Shown here: piece by piece, positions 1 to 8,140 of the stretch
Layout of the letters: every line of letters starts with the position of its first letter
Position numbering within the stretch: position 1 is the first letter of the stretch
NCBI RefSeq assembly: GCF_023921805.1
Contig: NZ_CP074197.1
Location: 744,001-808,000, forward strand
Direction of reading: 5' to 3'
Length of the DNA: 64,000 bases
Source of the DNA: Ruminococcus sp. FMBCY1
GTDB lineage: Bacteria; Bacillota; Clostridia; Oscillospirales; Acutalibacteraceae
Translations under genes and position numbers: made by a program
Notes under the pieces: generated by a model
The model's input: only the letters and a program-made list of their open reading frames with translations
Database searches by the model: none
What the model was told of the DNA's origin: nothing

Positions 1-272
1 TGTTTTGCTGTGCGTGAACGCCACTTGTTGCGTATTTTATGTTGAGATGATGTAAAGTTCTTCAAAACATTTTCATCGTTCTCAAGGCGAATTTGAGCCG
101 TTCTCGCAAGAGGCGTGTCAGTTCCCAAGCCGCACAGCAGGGAGCTGAACTCCGCCCAAGTCATCTTTTTAAAATCTTCGGAGTAAATGCTCACCCCGTA
201 CTCCGACTTAAAGCTCGATACGATTAAATCGAAATCATCTATTAAGTCGTAGCCGGGGTCTGAATTTCCCCC
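1..272 (-). CDS. Phage Gp15-like tail protein (partial, probably reached by -1 frameshift)
   Basis: Translation of the minus strand gives residues matching the bacteriophage Gp15 family that follows the tail chaperone in many Firmicute siphoviruses: an acidic start, then DTPLARTAQIRLEND, then LKNFTSSQHKIRNKWRSR near the window edge. The gene runs off the left end. There is no ATG, GTG or TTG in this frame between an upstream TGA (about 280) and well inside the conserved domain. The frame is -1 relative to the preceding chaperone gene and overlaps its end. I infer that it is translated as a frameshift extension of the chaperone, as in lambda gpG/gpGT, with slippage on the run GGGGGAAA (272-265). 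The family assignment is from memory of conserved motifs. Confidence 0.7.
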
Positions 273-559
273 TCGCTGTCATTGTCTGCGATAAGCTCGG
301 TCGCTGTCTTAATAACAGTTGAGAGGTCGGCAAACGAGAGATGAAGTTTTGCAATCTTTTCTCTGTTCTCCTCGTCAAAGAGAAGCTCAAGCGCAGATAA
401 AAGGTCAGAGCTTGACACACCGTTCTCGCTGTCGAAAAGAGCAATAGCCTTGATAAAAGAAATTGCGTCGTTGTTGACCTCAATTTCAGTGCCCTTAACC
501 AAAATTTTTGGCTTTTCGTCAAAATTAAGTTTGTTTGTAATATCAATAATTTTTGACAT
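242..559 (-). CDS. Phage tail assembly chaperone (short form)
   Basis: A 105-residue acidic, mostly helical protein lying between the tail tube gene and the Gp15-like frame, the usual place for the gpG-type tail assembly chaperone. In siphoviruses this protein coats the tape measure protein before tail tube polymerisation. Its start is supported by an AGGAGG-like site just upstream (rc of about 565-572). Its last codons overlap the Gp15 reading frame in -1 phase, and the run GGGGGAAA occurs about nine codons before its stop. Position and size support the call; no catalytic motif is expected. Confidence 0.65.
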   Translation of the reverse strand: MSKIIDITNKLNFDEKPKILVKGTEIEVNNDAISFIKAIALFDSENGVSSSDLLSALELLFDEENREKIAKLHLSFADLSTVIKTATELIADNDSEGEIQTPATT

Positions 560-572
560 ACTTTATACCTCC

Positions 573-1013
573 TTAGGCTGCAGGTGTGTATTCGGGCTTG
601 CCGTTTGACATAACCTCAAATTCAAGAGGTGCAACACTTGTGCTTGCGGCTGCACCGTTTGCTGTTACAGAGATAACCGCATTCTTGAAGAGTACGCTTG
701 CACCGTTCGGGAAAGTCCACTTAAACGGAAGCTGTACGGCTGTGCCGTTCTTAAACGCAAGCTCTGCGATTTCATCGTTGCCTGCGTCACCGATTGTACG
801 CTTGCCCTTTACAGAGATTGTAACGCTCTTGGCTGTCATAAGTCTTGACTTCCAACCCTCGTTCTCAAACGCTGTCCATTCCTCAACGCCGTTGTCAAAT
901 GCCACCGAAAACTCCTCACAATTTGCGATTGGAGTTGTGGCTGTGTCTGTGCCCGATTTACCGATTGCAAACTGATTTTCGTAGCAAGGATAAACTCCGC
1001 TTTTTACTGCCAT
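573..1013 (-). CDS. Phage major tail tube protein
   Basis: A 146-residue beta-rich protein starting MAVKSGVYPCYENQF. I chose this ATG over upstream in-frame starts because AAAGGAAATGAT precedes it and the upstream codons overlap the preceding gene. The spaced pattern of short beta strands, the segment beginning VTISVKGKR and the alanine-rich C-terminal end resemble tail tube proteins of Firmicute siphoviruses. It sits between the head-tail joining genes and the tail chaperone, which is exactly the conserved slot. It would polymerise as rings around the tape measure protein to form the flexible tail. Confidence 0.7.
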   Translation of the reverse strand: MAVKSGVYPCYENQFAIGKSGTDTATTPIANCEEFSVAFDNGVEEWTAFENEGWKSRLMTAKSVTISVKGKRTIGDAGNDEIAELAFKNGTAVQLPFKWTFPNGASVLFKNAVISVTANGAAASTSVAPLEFEVMSNGKPEYTPAA

Positions 1014-1017
1014 AATA

Positions 1018-1410
1018 TCATTTCCTTTCATAGTAAAATTTAACTTCAATGACCTGCTCATATATGCCCTTGTCATCTGTACCCACATCAATAGGCTCAG
1101 GGGTGAGCAGCTCGATTATATAAATTGTGTGTTCGTTGATTTTAACATTCTTAATGCTGTATAGTGTTTCAAACAGCTTGCGTGCCGCTTGCTCCGTTTC
1201 CTTTGCGTTGTTGTTCCAATGCAGGAGCAAGGACACACACATTGTGCTGTATGTGCTCTCATCACCTATTGCCCTTGCAGGAGCGCCCGACTGCTTGAGA
1301 GAGTACACGCCGATTGACTTATCCTGTTTGTTGTCGAGCTTGCCAATGTAGTAATGCTCGGCATTTGTTACACTTTTCAGCCAATCTCTGACGTCTGATA
1401 AATAAATCAA
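1018..1410 (-). CDS. Phage minor capsid / tail terminator-like protein
   Basis: About 130 residues. It probably starts at the TTG (1410-1408) that overlaps the TGA of the preceding gene (1409-1407); CAGGAGGCAGG lies just upstream, which explains the lack of an ATG. The protein begins LIYLSDVRDWLKS and ends in a beta-rich stretch (KFYYERK). Size and place, last of the three small genes before the tail tube, fit the third minor capsid or tail terminator protein of SPP1/A118-like phages. Translational coupling through the TTGA overlap suggests tight stoichiometry with its neighbour. The exact structural role is inferred from gene order. Confidence 0.55.
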   Translation of the reverse strand: MIYLSDVRDWLKSVTNAEHYYIGKLDNKQDKSIGVYSLKQSGAPARAIGDESTYSTMCVSLLLHWNNNAKETEQAARKLFETLYSIKNVKINEHTIYIIELLTPEPIDVGTDDKGIYEQVIEVKFYYERK

Positions 1411-1793
1411 AGTCCTGCCTCCTGCTTGTAAAATCGTGTAAATGCCTTTTGACAAAAGTTTTGTCGTGTACCGTCCTTGAGCCAAGGTGCAAGCCACTTG
1501 CCGCCGGCGGCAATGTTTTCCTCACGGCTGAAATTATATTCGGGATGAAAATACAACCGTCTGGCATACGGTGTACTCGATACGATTTTTGTTTCGCCCT
1601 CGGCAAGATTTGCGTAATCGGCAAAGGTGCTTTCGTTCTGCAAATTACCTGTATCAAACGGCATAACCTGACTGTTTTTAATCTGTGTAAGCAATGCGTC
1701 TGTGGTTTTACGCAATGCCGTTTGCTGTGCTGTATCAAGCTGTTTTAGTACAGGCAAATTCAGCTTGATTTTTGATGTTACAGAAAAGCTCAT
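1407..1793 (-). CDS. Phage minor capsid protein (head-tail joining, HK97 gp10-like)
   Basis: 128 residues beginning MSFSVTSKIKLNLPVLK, with an early helix followed by a mid-protein segment containing TPYARRLYFHPEYNF. That segment is typical of minor capsid 2 / gp10-type neck proteins, where a YA.xxyyg motif is followed by an aromatic cluster. Its start abuts the end of the upstream gene (1793), implying translational coupling. It should act at the portal/neck of the virion between the head-closure protein and the tail terminator. Confidence 0.6.
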   Translation of the reverse strand: MSFSVTSKIKLNLPVLKQLDTAQQTALRKTTDALLTQIKNSQVMPFDTGNLQNESTFADYANLAEGETKIVSSTPYARRLYFHPEYNFSREENIAAGGKWLAPWLKDGTRQNFCQKAFTRFYKQEAGL

Positions 1794-2185
1794 TAAATCA
1801 CATCCAATTCCGTATAATTCACTGTACCGTCAGGGTTGCGGTGTTTAATGCCTTGTACGATGTTACGCTTTACTCCGTCAAGCACTACAAAGCCTGCGCT
1901 CAAAGTCGGGGTGTCGGGAGCAATGTCACCGTCAAAAAGCAGCACTGCAGACACCTGCACGATTTTCTGTTCTTTTGTGTATATGGTCTTTGCTTTTGAC
2001 TGCATATTGCAATGAGCATTACCCGCAAACAAATTAGTGTTCGGCAATAAGGTGTCTGACGGGTATATTTCTCCGCAGCGAAAGGCAACAACAGGAGAGC
2101 CGTCCTCGGAAACACTCTCATCGTAGATTGTGACCTCGACAGGAGTTTTACAGAACTGCTTTTTTACAAGTGACGGAAACTTCAA
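1793..2185 (-). CDS. Phage head-closure / minor capsid protein 1
   Basis: 130 residues, predicted mostly beta: a short N-terminal helix, then repeated strands including VTIYDESVSEDGSP and KAKTIYTKEQKIVQVSAVLLFDGD. The second segment matches the putative minor capsid protein / head-tail stopper group found directly after the neck adaptor in Firmicute siphoviruses. It is likely a stopper that closes the portal channel after packaging. Eleven bases separate it from the preceding gene. Confidence 0.6.
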   Translation of the reverse strand: MKFPSLVKKQFCKTPVEVTIYDESVSEDGSPVVAFRCGEIYPSDTLLPNTNLFAGNAHCNMQSKAKTIYTKEQKIVQVSAVLLFDGDIAPDTPTLSAGFVVLDGVKRNIVQGIKHRNPDGTVNYTELDVI

Positions 2186-2196
2186 AACATATCACC

Positions 2197-2526
2197 TCAT
2201 ATTGCAGGATAACAAAGCCCTGTTGATTTAAGCAGAGAGTAAAGGTCCGCAGGAATTGCCACACCGCTTATGCACATCAAATTCCAACTTGCGCCAAACT
2301 CCATACCCACACCGTTGATGTTGTAATTTTTCAGATAGGAAGAAATCATATCGGCATTTTCTTCTTCAAAAGCAGTAAGTCTGCTATGCACTCTGCTGAT
2401 GATTCTCTTCTGCATTTCCGAAAGTTTTTCAAAATTAATGCGGTTAAAGGTCAGAATGTCGATGTGAGCGGCGGAGATAATGCTGTTTTCATCTCCGCCC
2501 TGCTGTTCAATGTAATCGGCATACAT
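2197..2526 (-). CDS. Phage head-tail connector (neck adaptor)
   Basis: 109 residues, strongly helical, starting MYADYIEQQGGDENS. Residues 20-65 form the helical bundle typical of gp6/gp15-type adaptors that dock on the portal ring. Its start codon overlaps the stop of the major capsid gene by one base (2526), so expression is coupled to it. Position directly after the capsid gene is the main support. Confidence 0.6.
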   Translation of the reverse strand: MYADYIEQQGGDENSIISAAHIDILTFNRINFEKLSEMQKRIISRVHSRLTAFEEENADMISSYLKNYNINGVGMEFGASWNLMCISGVAIPADLYSLLKSTGLCYPAI

Positions 2527-3464
2527 TACGCAACCGCCGTTGTGTCAACATCAACATAAATACTGTCAATCTTGCCGTCTTTGCCGTTAGGGAAAACAAA
2601 TGTATCGGAAAGTGTACGGTTCTGATAGAGCCAACCGTCACCCTCTGTATGTGCCCCCGGTGCAAAGAAGTAAATACTTGAAATTTTCGGTACAGTCTTG
2701 CAGGTATCACCACAAGCGACAAGAACATTGATTTTGTGACCGCCTGTGGCAGGTTCAAAACCACCGTTAGCAGGATTGAAGTTGAAACTATCATAGAAAC
2801 GCTCATCGTCAATAACCTCGATAATAGGGCAGCCGTCAATCTCGGTTACTCTTGTTTCAATTCCCATACCGCCCTCGGCAATCTGGGTAAGCTCAATCTT
2901 GCGAGTGAATTCTGTTGACTGCTCAAGGCAATCCATAATGTTTGATGTTACATAAGCAACAAGTGTGCCTCTTGCTTTATATCTGCGGAGCTTGCCGGCT
3001 GAAAGAATAGTCTTGAGCTTTGAGTAAGCGCTTGCTTTGGTCCATTCGGTTGACTTGGTAGCTGAATGATAGCCGTCTGTTGCCTGCGCCTTTGCGGCAA
3101 CCTTTGAGAAGAAAAGTGCGTCTGTTTCCGGTGCGACCTGTGTCTGCTCAAACACCTTTGAAATATTCTCAACCTTTGCGGTTGCGTTAGTTTCGTCAAC
3201 ATCTGCCTTATCCACGAGGAACTCAATATCTCTGTCGTGCTCACAAGTGAAAGGAACATCTGTCTGTGTATATTTGCCTTTGTTCCAACCGCCCTCTCTG
3301 CTGTGGTTCTTAAAGCCTGTTGTTGACATCTGTGTAAAGTGGAATGTTCTTGCACCCACCCACTTTACATTTGAAGTGATGAATGGTGAAGTAAGTGTGC
3401 CCTGCATAAGAATTTCGAGCAAATCCGGGCTGAACTGCTCTGCATAGTTATTTGTGTTTGCCAT
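2526..3464 (-). CDS. Phage major capsid protein
   Basis: 312 residues, the expected size for an HK97-fold coat protein without a fused scaffold. Features seen: an N-terminal arm (NNYAEQFSPDLLEILMQG), a segment RTFHFTQMSTTGFKNHSR like the coat proteins of phages that have a separate scaffold gene, and a C-terminal region rich in beta strands ending VDVDTTAVA. It follows the scaffold gene after a 24-base gap with an AAAGGA site. It would assemble hexamers and pentamers of the icosahedral head. Confidence 0.8.
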   Translation of the reverse strand: MANTNNYAEQFSPDLLEILMQGTLTSPFITSNVKWVGARTFHFTQMSTTGFKNHSREGGWNKGKYTQTDVPFTCEHDRDIEFLVDKADVDETNATAKVENISKVFEQTQVAPETDALFFSKVAAKAQATDGYHSATKSTEWTKASAYSKLKTILSAGKLRRYKARGTLVAYVTSNIMDCLEQSTEFTRKIELTQIAEGGMGIETRVTEIDGCPIIEVIDDERFYDSFNFNPANGGFEPATGGHKINVLVACGDTCKTVPKISSIYFFAPGAHTEGDGWLYQNRTLSDTFVFPNGKDGKIDSIYVDVDTTAVA

Positions 3465-3488
3465 AGTTAAATTGTCCTTTCTTAAATC

Positions 3489-4073
3489 TTAAATATTAAA
3501 TCTGTTCCATTTCTTTGTCGGAACGCTTGAATTTGGTTTAGTACCGTCTGATGTACCGTTACCGTCACCGCCGATTTTCTGAACACCTACGCTGTTATCG
3601 GCGGTCTTTTTTAGCGCAGGAATATCGTCAAGCACTTTCTTAACCGCCTCTGTAAGCTTTTCTGTGTTGATTTTGCCGTCTGTTATAACGGCCGAAAAGT
3701 CCGCCATTTTGAGTACATAAGGAACTGTTGCAATGTCAACGCCCTGTTTTACGGCTTCGAGGGTTGCTGACTGATTGACTTCTGCCGTGAGCTTTGCGTT
3801 GTTTGCGGATTCAACTTCCGACTGCATTTTCGCAATGTCGGGTGTGTTCTTGGCTTTCTGCTCCTTAAAAGCACCGATTGCCTGTTTCATCTCATCTGCT
3901 GACAATCCCTGCTCCTTGAAGTATGACTTTAAAACTGTGTCCTCTGTCACGCTCTGCTTGCCTGTGATAAGGCTTGCGAGCTTGTCATAATCAAAGCTCG
4001 GTGTCTGCTGATTGTTGCCCTGCGGTGTCGGCTGTGTTTCGTTTGGGTTAGGTGTTGGGTTTGTTTCTGCCAT
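3489..4073 (-). CDS. Phage capsid scaffolding protein (DUF4355-like)
   Basis: 194 residues. The N-terminus is low-complexity and rich in Pro, Asn, Thr and Gln (about residues 1-28), followed by a long charged helical region and a basic C-terminal tail. This is the common build of internal scaffolding proteins that direct procapsid assembly and are then removed. It lies directly before the major capsid gene, as expected. Upstream is a roughly 100-base leader carrying three imperfect repeats (described separately). Confidence 0.75.
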   Translation of the reverse strand: MAETNPTPNPNETQPTPQGNNQQTPSFDYDKLASLITGKQSVTEDTVLKSYFKEQGLSADEMKQAIGAFKEQKAKNTPDIAKMQSEVESANNAKLTAEVNQSATLEAVKQGVDIATVPYVLKMADFSAVITDGKINTEKLTEAVKKVLDDIPALKKTADNSVGVQKIGGDGNGTSDGTKPNSSVPTKKWNRFNI

Positions 4074-4096
4074 ATTTTATCAATCCTTTCAGTTAT

Positions 4097-4165
4097 CGGG
4101 TGTCTCCCATAGTCAGTTTATAGAGTGTCTCTCTGTTTCAGTTTTGCTCGGTGTCTCCCGTAGTT
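4097..4165 (-). repeat. Three imperfect repeats in the leader of the scaffold-capsid unit
   Basis: On the minus strand the leader between the terminator at 4183-4220 and the scaffold ATG contains ACTACGGGAGACACC (about 4165-4151), GAGAGACACTCT (about 4133-4122) and ACTATGGGAGACACC (about 4114-4100), spaced 25-27 bases. Each is followed by an AACTGA-like string. They could be RNA or protein binding sites that control structural gene expression. No known element is recognised. Confidence 0.5.
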
Positions 4166-4182
4166 TAATGTCTTCGGACAAT

Positions 4183-4220
4183 AAAAAAGCACCTGTGCAG
4201 TCACTCACAAGTGCGTTTTA
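4183..4220 (-). terminator. Rho-independent terminator inside the phage structural region
   Basis: Read on the minus strand, AAAACGCACTTGTG pairs with CACAGGTGCTTTT, followed by a run of T. It directly follows the 60-residue gene at 4218-4400 and separates it from the scaffold gene. Confidence 0.7.
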
Positions 4221-4400
4221 AGCTGTTTTTGTTGTCTTTCTTTTCGGCTTTTCCGTAGCGTTGGACTTAACCTCTGTCACAAAACCGCCGTCAATGAGTT
4301 CCTTTGCTCTGCTCTCGGAGCACTCAAATACTTCATTAATCGGTCTGTTAATAAACCCCTCGGTTTTATCGTTAAACGACACAACTACTCTTACTTTCAT
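4218..4400 (-). CDS. Small phage protein, unknown function
   Basis: 60 residues starting MKVRVVVSFNDKTEGFINR, with a Lys/Thr-rich tail (KPKRKTTKTA). It resembles small proteins encoded between the minor head protein and scaffold in several Firmicute phages, in which a short beta-rich domain (D.....G...N.v.....E.A.eLi..G.v) reads like a head-fiber or head-decoration accessory domain. A GAGGTGACAAA ribosome site precedes it. Its stop lies within the stem of the downstream terminator. Function not established. Confidence 0.5.
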   Translation of the reverse strand: MKVRVVVSFNDKTEGFINRPINEVFECSESRAKELIDGGFVTEVKSNATEKPKRKTTKTA

Positions 4401-4416
4401 TTTGTCACCTCATTAT

Positions 4417-4614
4417 TTATTGTTCTACTAATTCGTAAGTCTTTCTAAATATGTCAGGTTTACAAGGGTATTTTTCACCATTAACACCAGTAATAATATA
4501 ATCACCGGGACTTGCTGTCATATCACCTTCAAGTGTATGTATAACGATTTTTTTGTCGGTTTGATATGCTTCTACTACAACAGCTTTTTTCCGATATTTT
4601 TTCACATTCATTTT
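4417..4614 (-). CDS. Small phage protein with [21 protein letters not shown] motif, unknown function
   Basis: 65 residues from [15 protein letters not shown]; this start is preferred because AAAGGCGGTGACAAA precedes it. The motif [20 protein letters not shown] is familiar from many phage and plasmid small proteins (a compact beta barrel), but no function is assigned to that family. It lies just downstream of a terminator at 4640-4676, so it probably has its own promoter or depends on read-through. Confidence 0.55.
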   Translation of the reverse strand, partial: KMNVKKYRKKAVVVEAYQTDKKIVIHTLEGDMTASPGDYIITGVNGEKYPCKPDIFRKTYELVEQ

Positions 4615-4639
4615 GTCACCGCCTTTCAAATTTTTGGTA

Positions 4640-4676
4640 TAAAAAAAGCACTCAATCTGATTGATTAAGTGCTTTG
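4640..4676 (-). terminator. Strong Rho-independent terminator after the minor head gene unit
   Basis: On the minus strand, AAAGCACTTAATC pairs with GATTGAGTGCTTT followed by seven T residues. It sits 50 bases past the stop of the 62-residue gene at 4727-4915, ending the terminase-portal-minor head transcript. Confidence 0.85.
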
Positions 4677-4726
4677 GTTGGTTATTGAATTTTTAGTATA
4701 ACAAACCCTCTCTTGTTACGGAACGG

Positions 4727-4915
4727 TTAAATTATGCCATTATCTTCAAGAAATTGTTTTCTTTCTTTTTCCATAAGTTCATTGCAAAGGACTTCAGCTT
4801 TCTTTATATCATCGGGAGCATCATCTTTCAACTTAGGGGGAAATTTATTCCACTCGACATATGGCTCAATTAATTTAGTCAAGTCTTTTACCTTATCCGA
4901 ATAAATAATCCTCAT
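4727..4915 (-). CDS. Small acidic protein, possible immunity/antidote partner of the minor head protein
   Basis: 62 residues from ATG at 4915 (AGAGGTGA upstream), rich in Asp, Glu and Lys, with no membrane segment. It follows the minor head gene with a start codon only a few bases past that gene's stop, and a terminator follows. No family is recognised. Because the minor head protein ends in a zincin-like domain, a tightly coupled small acidic gene here fits the layout of a toxin and its immunity protein. That is an inference from position and composition only. Confidence 0.4.
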   Translation of the reverse strand: MRIIYSDKVKDLTKLIEPYVEWNKFPPKLKDDAPDDIKKAEVLCNELMEKERKQFLEDNGII

Positions 4916-4920
4916 ATATC

Positions 4921-6639
4921 TCACCTCTGTAAAAGTTGCTTAACACAAAATTCGGCATGTACCTCATCAAATTCATTTTTACGAAATTCCAATTTTGCAT
5001 ACTCGCTTATATCACTTATATTATAACCGCTTTTTATCAATTTTTCAACCTTTGGAGCATAAATTTTATTAAGATAATCGCAATATGCGTTATAATCGGT
5101 AATTTCGCCGTATTTTTGTCTGTATTTCTCGGCATCTTGCCAATGGATAAGCTCATGAAGTACCGAACTCAATTCACTGTCAGGACAAGCAAACGGTTTC
5201 TGCAATTCGGCTAAATTCTTAGTTATAAAATAAGCTGAATTTACAGTTAAAACATTATCAGTCGGTATGTAAGTTGCAACTGCATTTTTGCCCATTTCTT
5301 CGGGGGATAATATGCAAATAGCAGGTTTGTTTTCAGATTTGCTCTGACCGAGCATTTCATAAATCTTTGTAACATTCTTATCAAACTTATGGAATTGCTT
5401 GCGTTTCAGCTTTACTTTATCGGATAAATAAATATCATTACTGCCCGTGGTCTTATGTGCTTTTACTGTAATTTTTTTACCGCTGTTTTTTCTGTTAAAG
5501 TCTTTTTCTTCACCGTCGTCAACTACAGGCTTATAATATTTCTGCTTACTGTCGTCGATAGTAAAATCTCTTGTTTTTTCCGACAGTTTTTCTGCCCTGT
5601 CGTGCCACTCGTCTGCTCTTGCTTTAGCAAACTTCTTGTTATCCTCGTCAAGACTGTATTTTGCCCTGCGGTCAAAGCGTTCGGCTTGCTTTTCTGCGTG
5701 CTGCTGCTGTACTTCAAGTCCTCTTTGGCGGTCAAGCTCTGCAAGCTCGTCATCGGAGAGAGGTCCGCTCAAATCGTCAAGTTCAGGGTAGTGGGTGCTT
5801 GTGCTGTCCTTACAGCGAGGGTGGAAAAGTCCCTCCGCTATGGCGGTTGAAAGCAGCGGATAATCACCGTCCGATTTTTTGCCGTTTGAATACACATCAT
5901 CAATAAACACCCTGCCTATATACTTTGCACAATCAGGGCAACCGCCCTGTCTTGAGTTTACCACAACAAGCGAAAGTCCGTACTTAGCTCTTTCTTCACC
6001 CTCACCTCTTAGATAGGCTCTCTTGTTCGCCGTCTTGATTGCCATATCCGCATAGTCTGAAAGCGTGTGCCTTGCACCGTTCTTGTACTCCACACAATTC
6101 AGCCCTGCGTTTAGCATATCCTTACAAGCCATATCAACAGCTTTTTCGTAAGTGCCTGCACCTGTGTTTGCATAGACTTGAGCGTTAAAAATCGCCTTGC
6201 GGCACTTGTCGTTGCTCATACGCAGGACTGCCGTTTCCGCCCTCTTTAAATCGTCTGTGGTCGATTTTACAAGAGCGTCAAGCTTTCGGTCGTTGACCTT
6301 AAAAAACTCGCCTGTGCTCTCTCCTGCGGGCATATTCGGTGTAAAGCCGTCCTTGATTGCCTCAAGTATTTTAGCCTCCTGCTCTGCGTTACCGTCAGCC
6401 CTTGCCGTGCGTATCATTTCTTCAACCTTGCTGTTAATGCTCTTGAACTGCTTGCCAAATTTTTGGGCGTTCGTTTTGCGGTACTCCTCAAGCGCCTTTA
6501 GTTGTTCTGCCTGCCATTGGGTCCAATTATAGCCCTCTTTTTCTTCTTCCGCCCTGTGACGGCTGAAATTGCGCATCATACTGTCAATAAGTTCGTTTTC
6601 GATTTCTTCAAAGGCTTTTCCGATATCGTAATCACTCAT
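4921..6639 (-). CDS. Phage minor head (MuF-like) protein with C-terminal zincin-like domain
   Basis: 572 residues. The N-terminal two thirds are a head morphogenesis protein: a helical region, then a zinc-binding module with CPDC (234-237) and HPRCKD (273-278), ending YPELDDL (284-290). A charged linker follows (about 300-390). The last 180 residues form a separate domain with HELIHWQDAE (495-504), an HExxH metal-binding motif plus further acidic and His residues (DEVHAEF near 560). Such C-terminal enzyme domains on MuF proteins are known as toxin or effector modules injected with phage DNA or used between phages. The start overlaps the portal stop. The protein would be a minor component at the portal vertex. 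Confidence 0.75.
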   Translation of the reverse strand: MSDYDIGKAFEEIENELIDSMMRNFSRHRAEEEKEGYNWTQWQAEQLKALEEYRKTNAQKFGKQFKSINSKVEEMIRTARADGNAEQEAKILEAIKDGFTPNMPAGESTGEFFKVNDRKLDALVKSTTDDLKRAETAVLRMSNDKCRKAIFNAQVYANTGAGTYEKAVDMACKDMLNAGLNCVEYKNGARHTLSDYADMAIKTANKRAYLRGEGEERAKYGLSLVVVNSRQGGCPDCAKYIGRVFIDDVYSNGKKSDGDYPLLSTAIAEGLFHPRCKDSTSTHYPELDDLSGPLSDDELAELDRQRGLEVQQQHAEKQAERFDRRAKYSLDEDNKKFAKARADEWHDRAEKLSEKTRDFTIDDSKQKYYKPVVDDGEEKDFNRKNSGKKITVKAHKTTGSNDIYLSDKVKLKRKQFHKFDKNVTKIYEMLGQSKSENKPAICILSPEEMGKNAVATYIPTDNVLTVNSAYFITKNLAELQKPFACPDSELSSVLHELIHWQDAEKYRQKYGEITDYNAYCDYLNKIYAPKVEKLIKSGYNISDISEYAKLEFRKNEFDEVHAEFCVKQLLQR

Positions 6640-8140
6640 CTGTCAGTCCTGCCAAATCGTCGAATGACGAGGTTTCTGCCTCGCTCGCTATGCCCTGCTC
6701 CTCTTTAATGCGTTGTACCTCTTCGGCTTTCCAATCGTCCGACTTACTGTCGCCGTACAATTCCTCGACCGAGGTTTCAACCGACATCAAACCGCCCTGT
6801 CTTGCTTTTGATACAGTTTCAACCTGACTTTCAAATGACGGATTGGCGTACTCACCAAAGTTTACGGATACCTCTATTCCGTCAACAATTCCCTTGCCGT
6901 TAAGCTCACTGTCTGCATTGAGTACAACATCAACAAGGCTCTGCATAGCGTTCTCGGTGAGCTCAACAAGGTTCTGTCTTGTATACAGAGTTGTTTTCTC
7001 TTTTTCTCTCTGTGCCTCGGCATTATCGAGTTTCTTCGTATCAATACCAAGGGTTGACGGAGAAATAACACCCTGCAAGCAAAGGTCAAGAGCGGTTATA
7101 TAAGAACTTAAATAGCTTTCATGCTGAATCTGCGGACTTTCGGTGTAAATCCTATTGCCGTTGCCGTTTTCCGACATATCGTTTCCTACTGCAATAAATC
7201 GGTTGTCAAACGGATTTGGCGACATCGGCTGACAGGTTTCGGGGTTTCGAGGGATAAGACATTCAGGCACATACTGCTTTGTTCGGCAAGCTCTTAAAGC
7301 GTCCATCCACTGCGACCACACTTCATCAAGGCTGTCGAAAGCGTCTGTTTTTATGCCGATAATGCCCGCACCTCTGCCCTTGTGGCACGATTTGCCGTAA
7401 ATAACCGGTACTGCCCACATATACGATGTATCAAAGGTTACACCGTTGCTGTCTATCCAATCAAGTGCCTTAACTGTGTGTAAATCGACCTCTCTGCCGT
7501 TATCATCATACAAAGCATAACGAATATAGCCGTAACCGTATGTTTCCTCAAAACGGAAATGTCGGTGATTTTGCGTGTAATCTGTATAAAACTTAACCTC
7601 TCTGATTCTGCCGCGCACATAAGTTAAGTCGATGTTTTCGGCAGGATACCATTCAACAATCGGAACATCTGATACAGCCGTGTCAAAGCTGACCTTAAAA
7701 GCACCGTCACCGACAACACAAAGGTCAAGGAGCATTTGCTTTATTACACCTGCGAGTTTGTTTTCTTTCTCTATCTCCGCCCACCGTTCGGCATAAGCTG
7801 TCGTATTTTTGCTTGTAACCTCTGTACCGTTGTAGTCTGCAATCACAATATTAGCGAGTGTATCGCAAATGAGAGCGGGCAAGCCTGTGTGGATTTTTCG
7901 TATTTTCAGCCCTTTGGTACACTCGGCAGACCAAAAGCGTGTTTTGTCGCTGTCAAGCTGTGTGTAAAGCTGTGAAAGCTGTCTGCTGTTGCCCCAATAC
8001 CAAATGCGGTTGGTAAAGCATTCAGTTTGATGATTGCTCGTTTCGTCAACGGTTATCGTTCTGTCGGGCGCTTTAGCGATATGTAAAAAATTTCTTAATC
8101 CTGTTCTGATTGTATCAGCCATTCTGTTTATCAGCCCCAT
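6632..8140 (-). CDS. Phage portal protein (SPP1-type)
   Basis: 502 residues, a normal length for SPP1/gp6-family portals. The N-terminal region (NRIWYWGNSRQLSQLY) and the central part with EWYPAENIDLTYVRG and the aromatic-rich DNA-contacting segments fit this family. It lies between terminase large subunit and the minor head protein in canonical order, overlapping both. It forms the dodecameric ring through which the genome is packaged and released. The C-terminus is acidic. Confidence 0.85.
   Translation of the reverse strand: MGLINRMADTIRTGLRNFLHIAKAPDRTITVDETSNHQTECFTNRIWYWGNSRQLSQLYTQLDSDKTRFWSAECTKGLKIRKIHTGLPALICDTLANIVIADYNGTEVTSKNTTAYAERWAEIEKENKLAGVIKQMLLDLCVVGDGAFKVSFDTAVSDVPIVEWYPAENIDLTYVRGRIREVKFYTDYTQNHRHFRFEETYGYGYIRYALYDDNGREVDLHTVKALDWIDSNGVTFDTSYMWAVPVIYGKSCHKGRGAGIIGIKTDAFDSLDEVWSQWMDALRACRTKQYVPECLIPRNPETCQPMSPNPFDNRFIAVGNDMSENGNGNRIYTESPQIQHESYLSSYITALDLCLQGVISPSTLGIDTKKLDNAEAQREKEKTTLYTRQNLVELTENAMQSLVDVVLNADSELNGKGIVDGIEVSVNFGEYANPSFESQVETVSKARQGGLMSVETSVEELYGDSKSDDWKAEEVQRIKEEQGIASEAETSSFDDLAGLTDE

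Noticed and set aside
5455..5850. Long open frame antisense to the minor head gene (and similar ones at 586-975, 8034-8633, 47219-47662)
   Set aside because: These mirror strong genes on the other strand with hydrophobic, cysteine-rich translations typical of antisense shadows.
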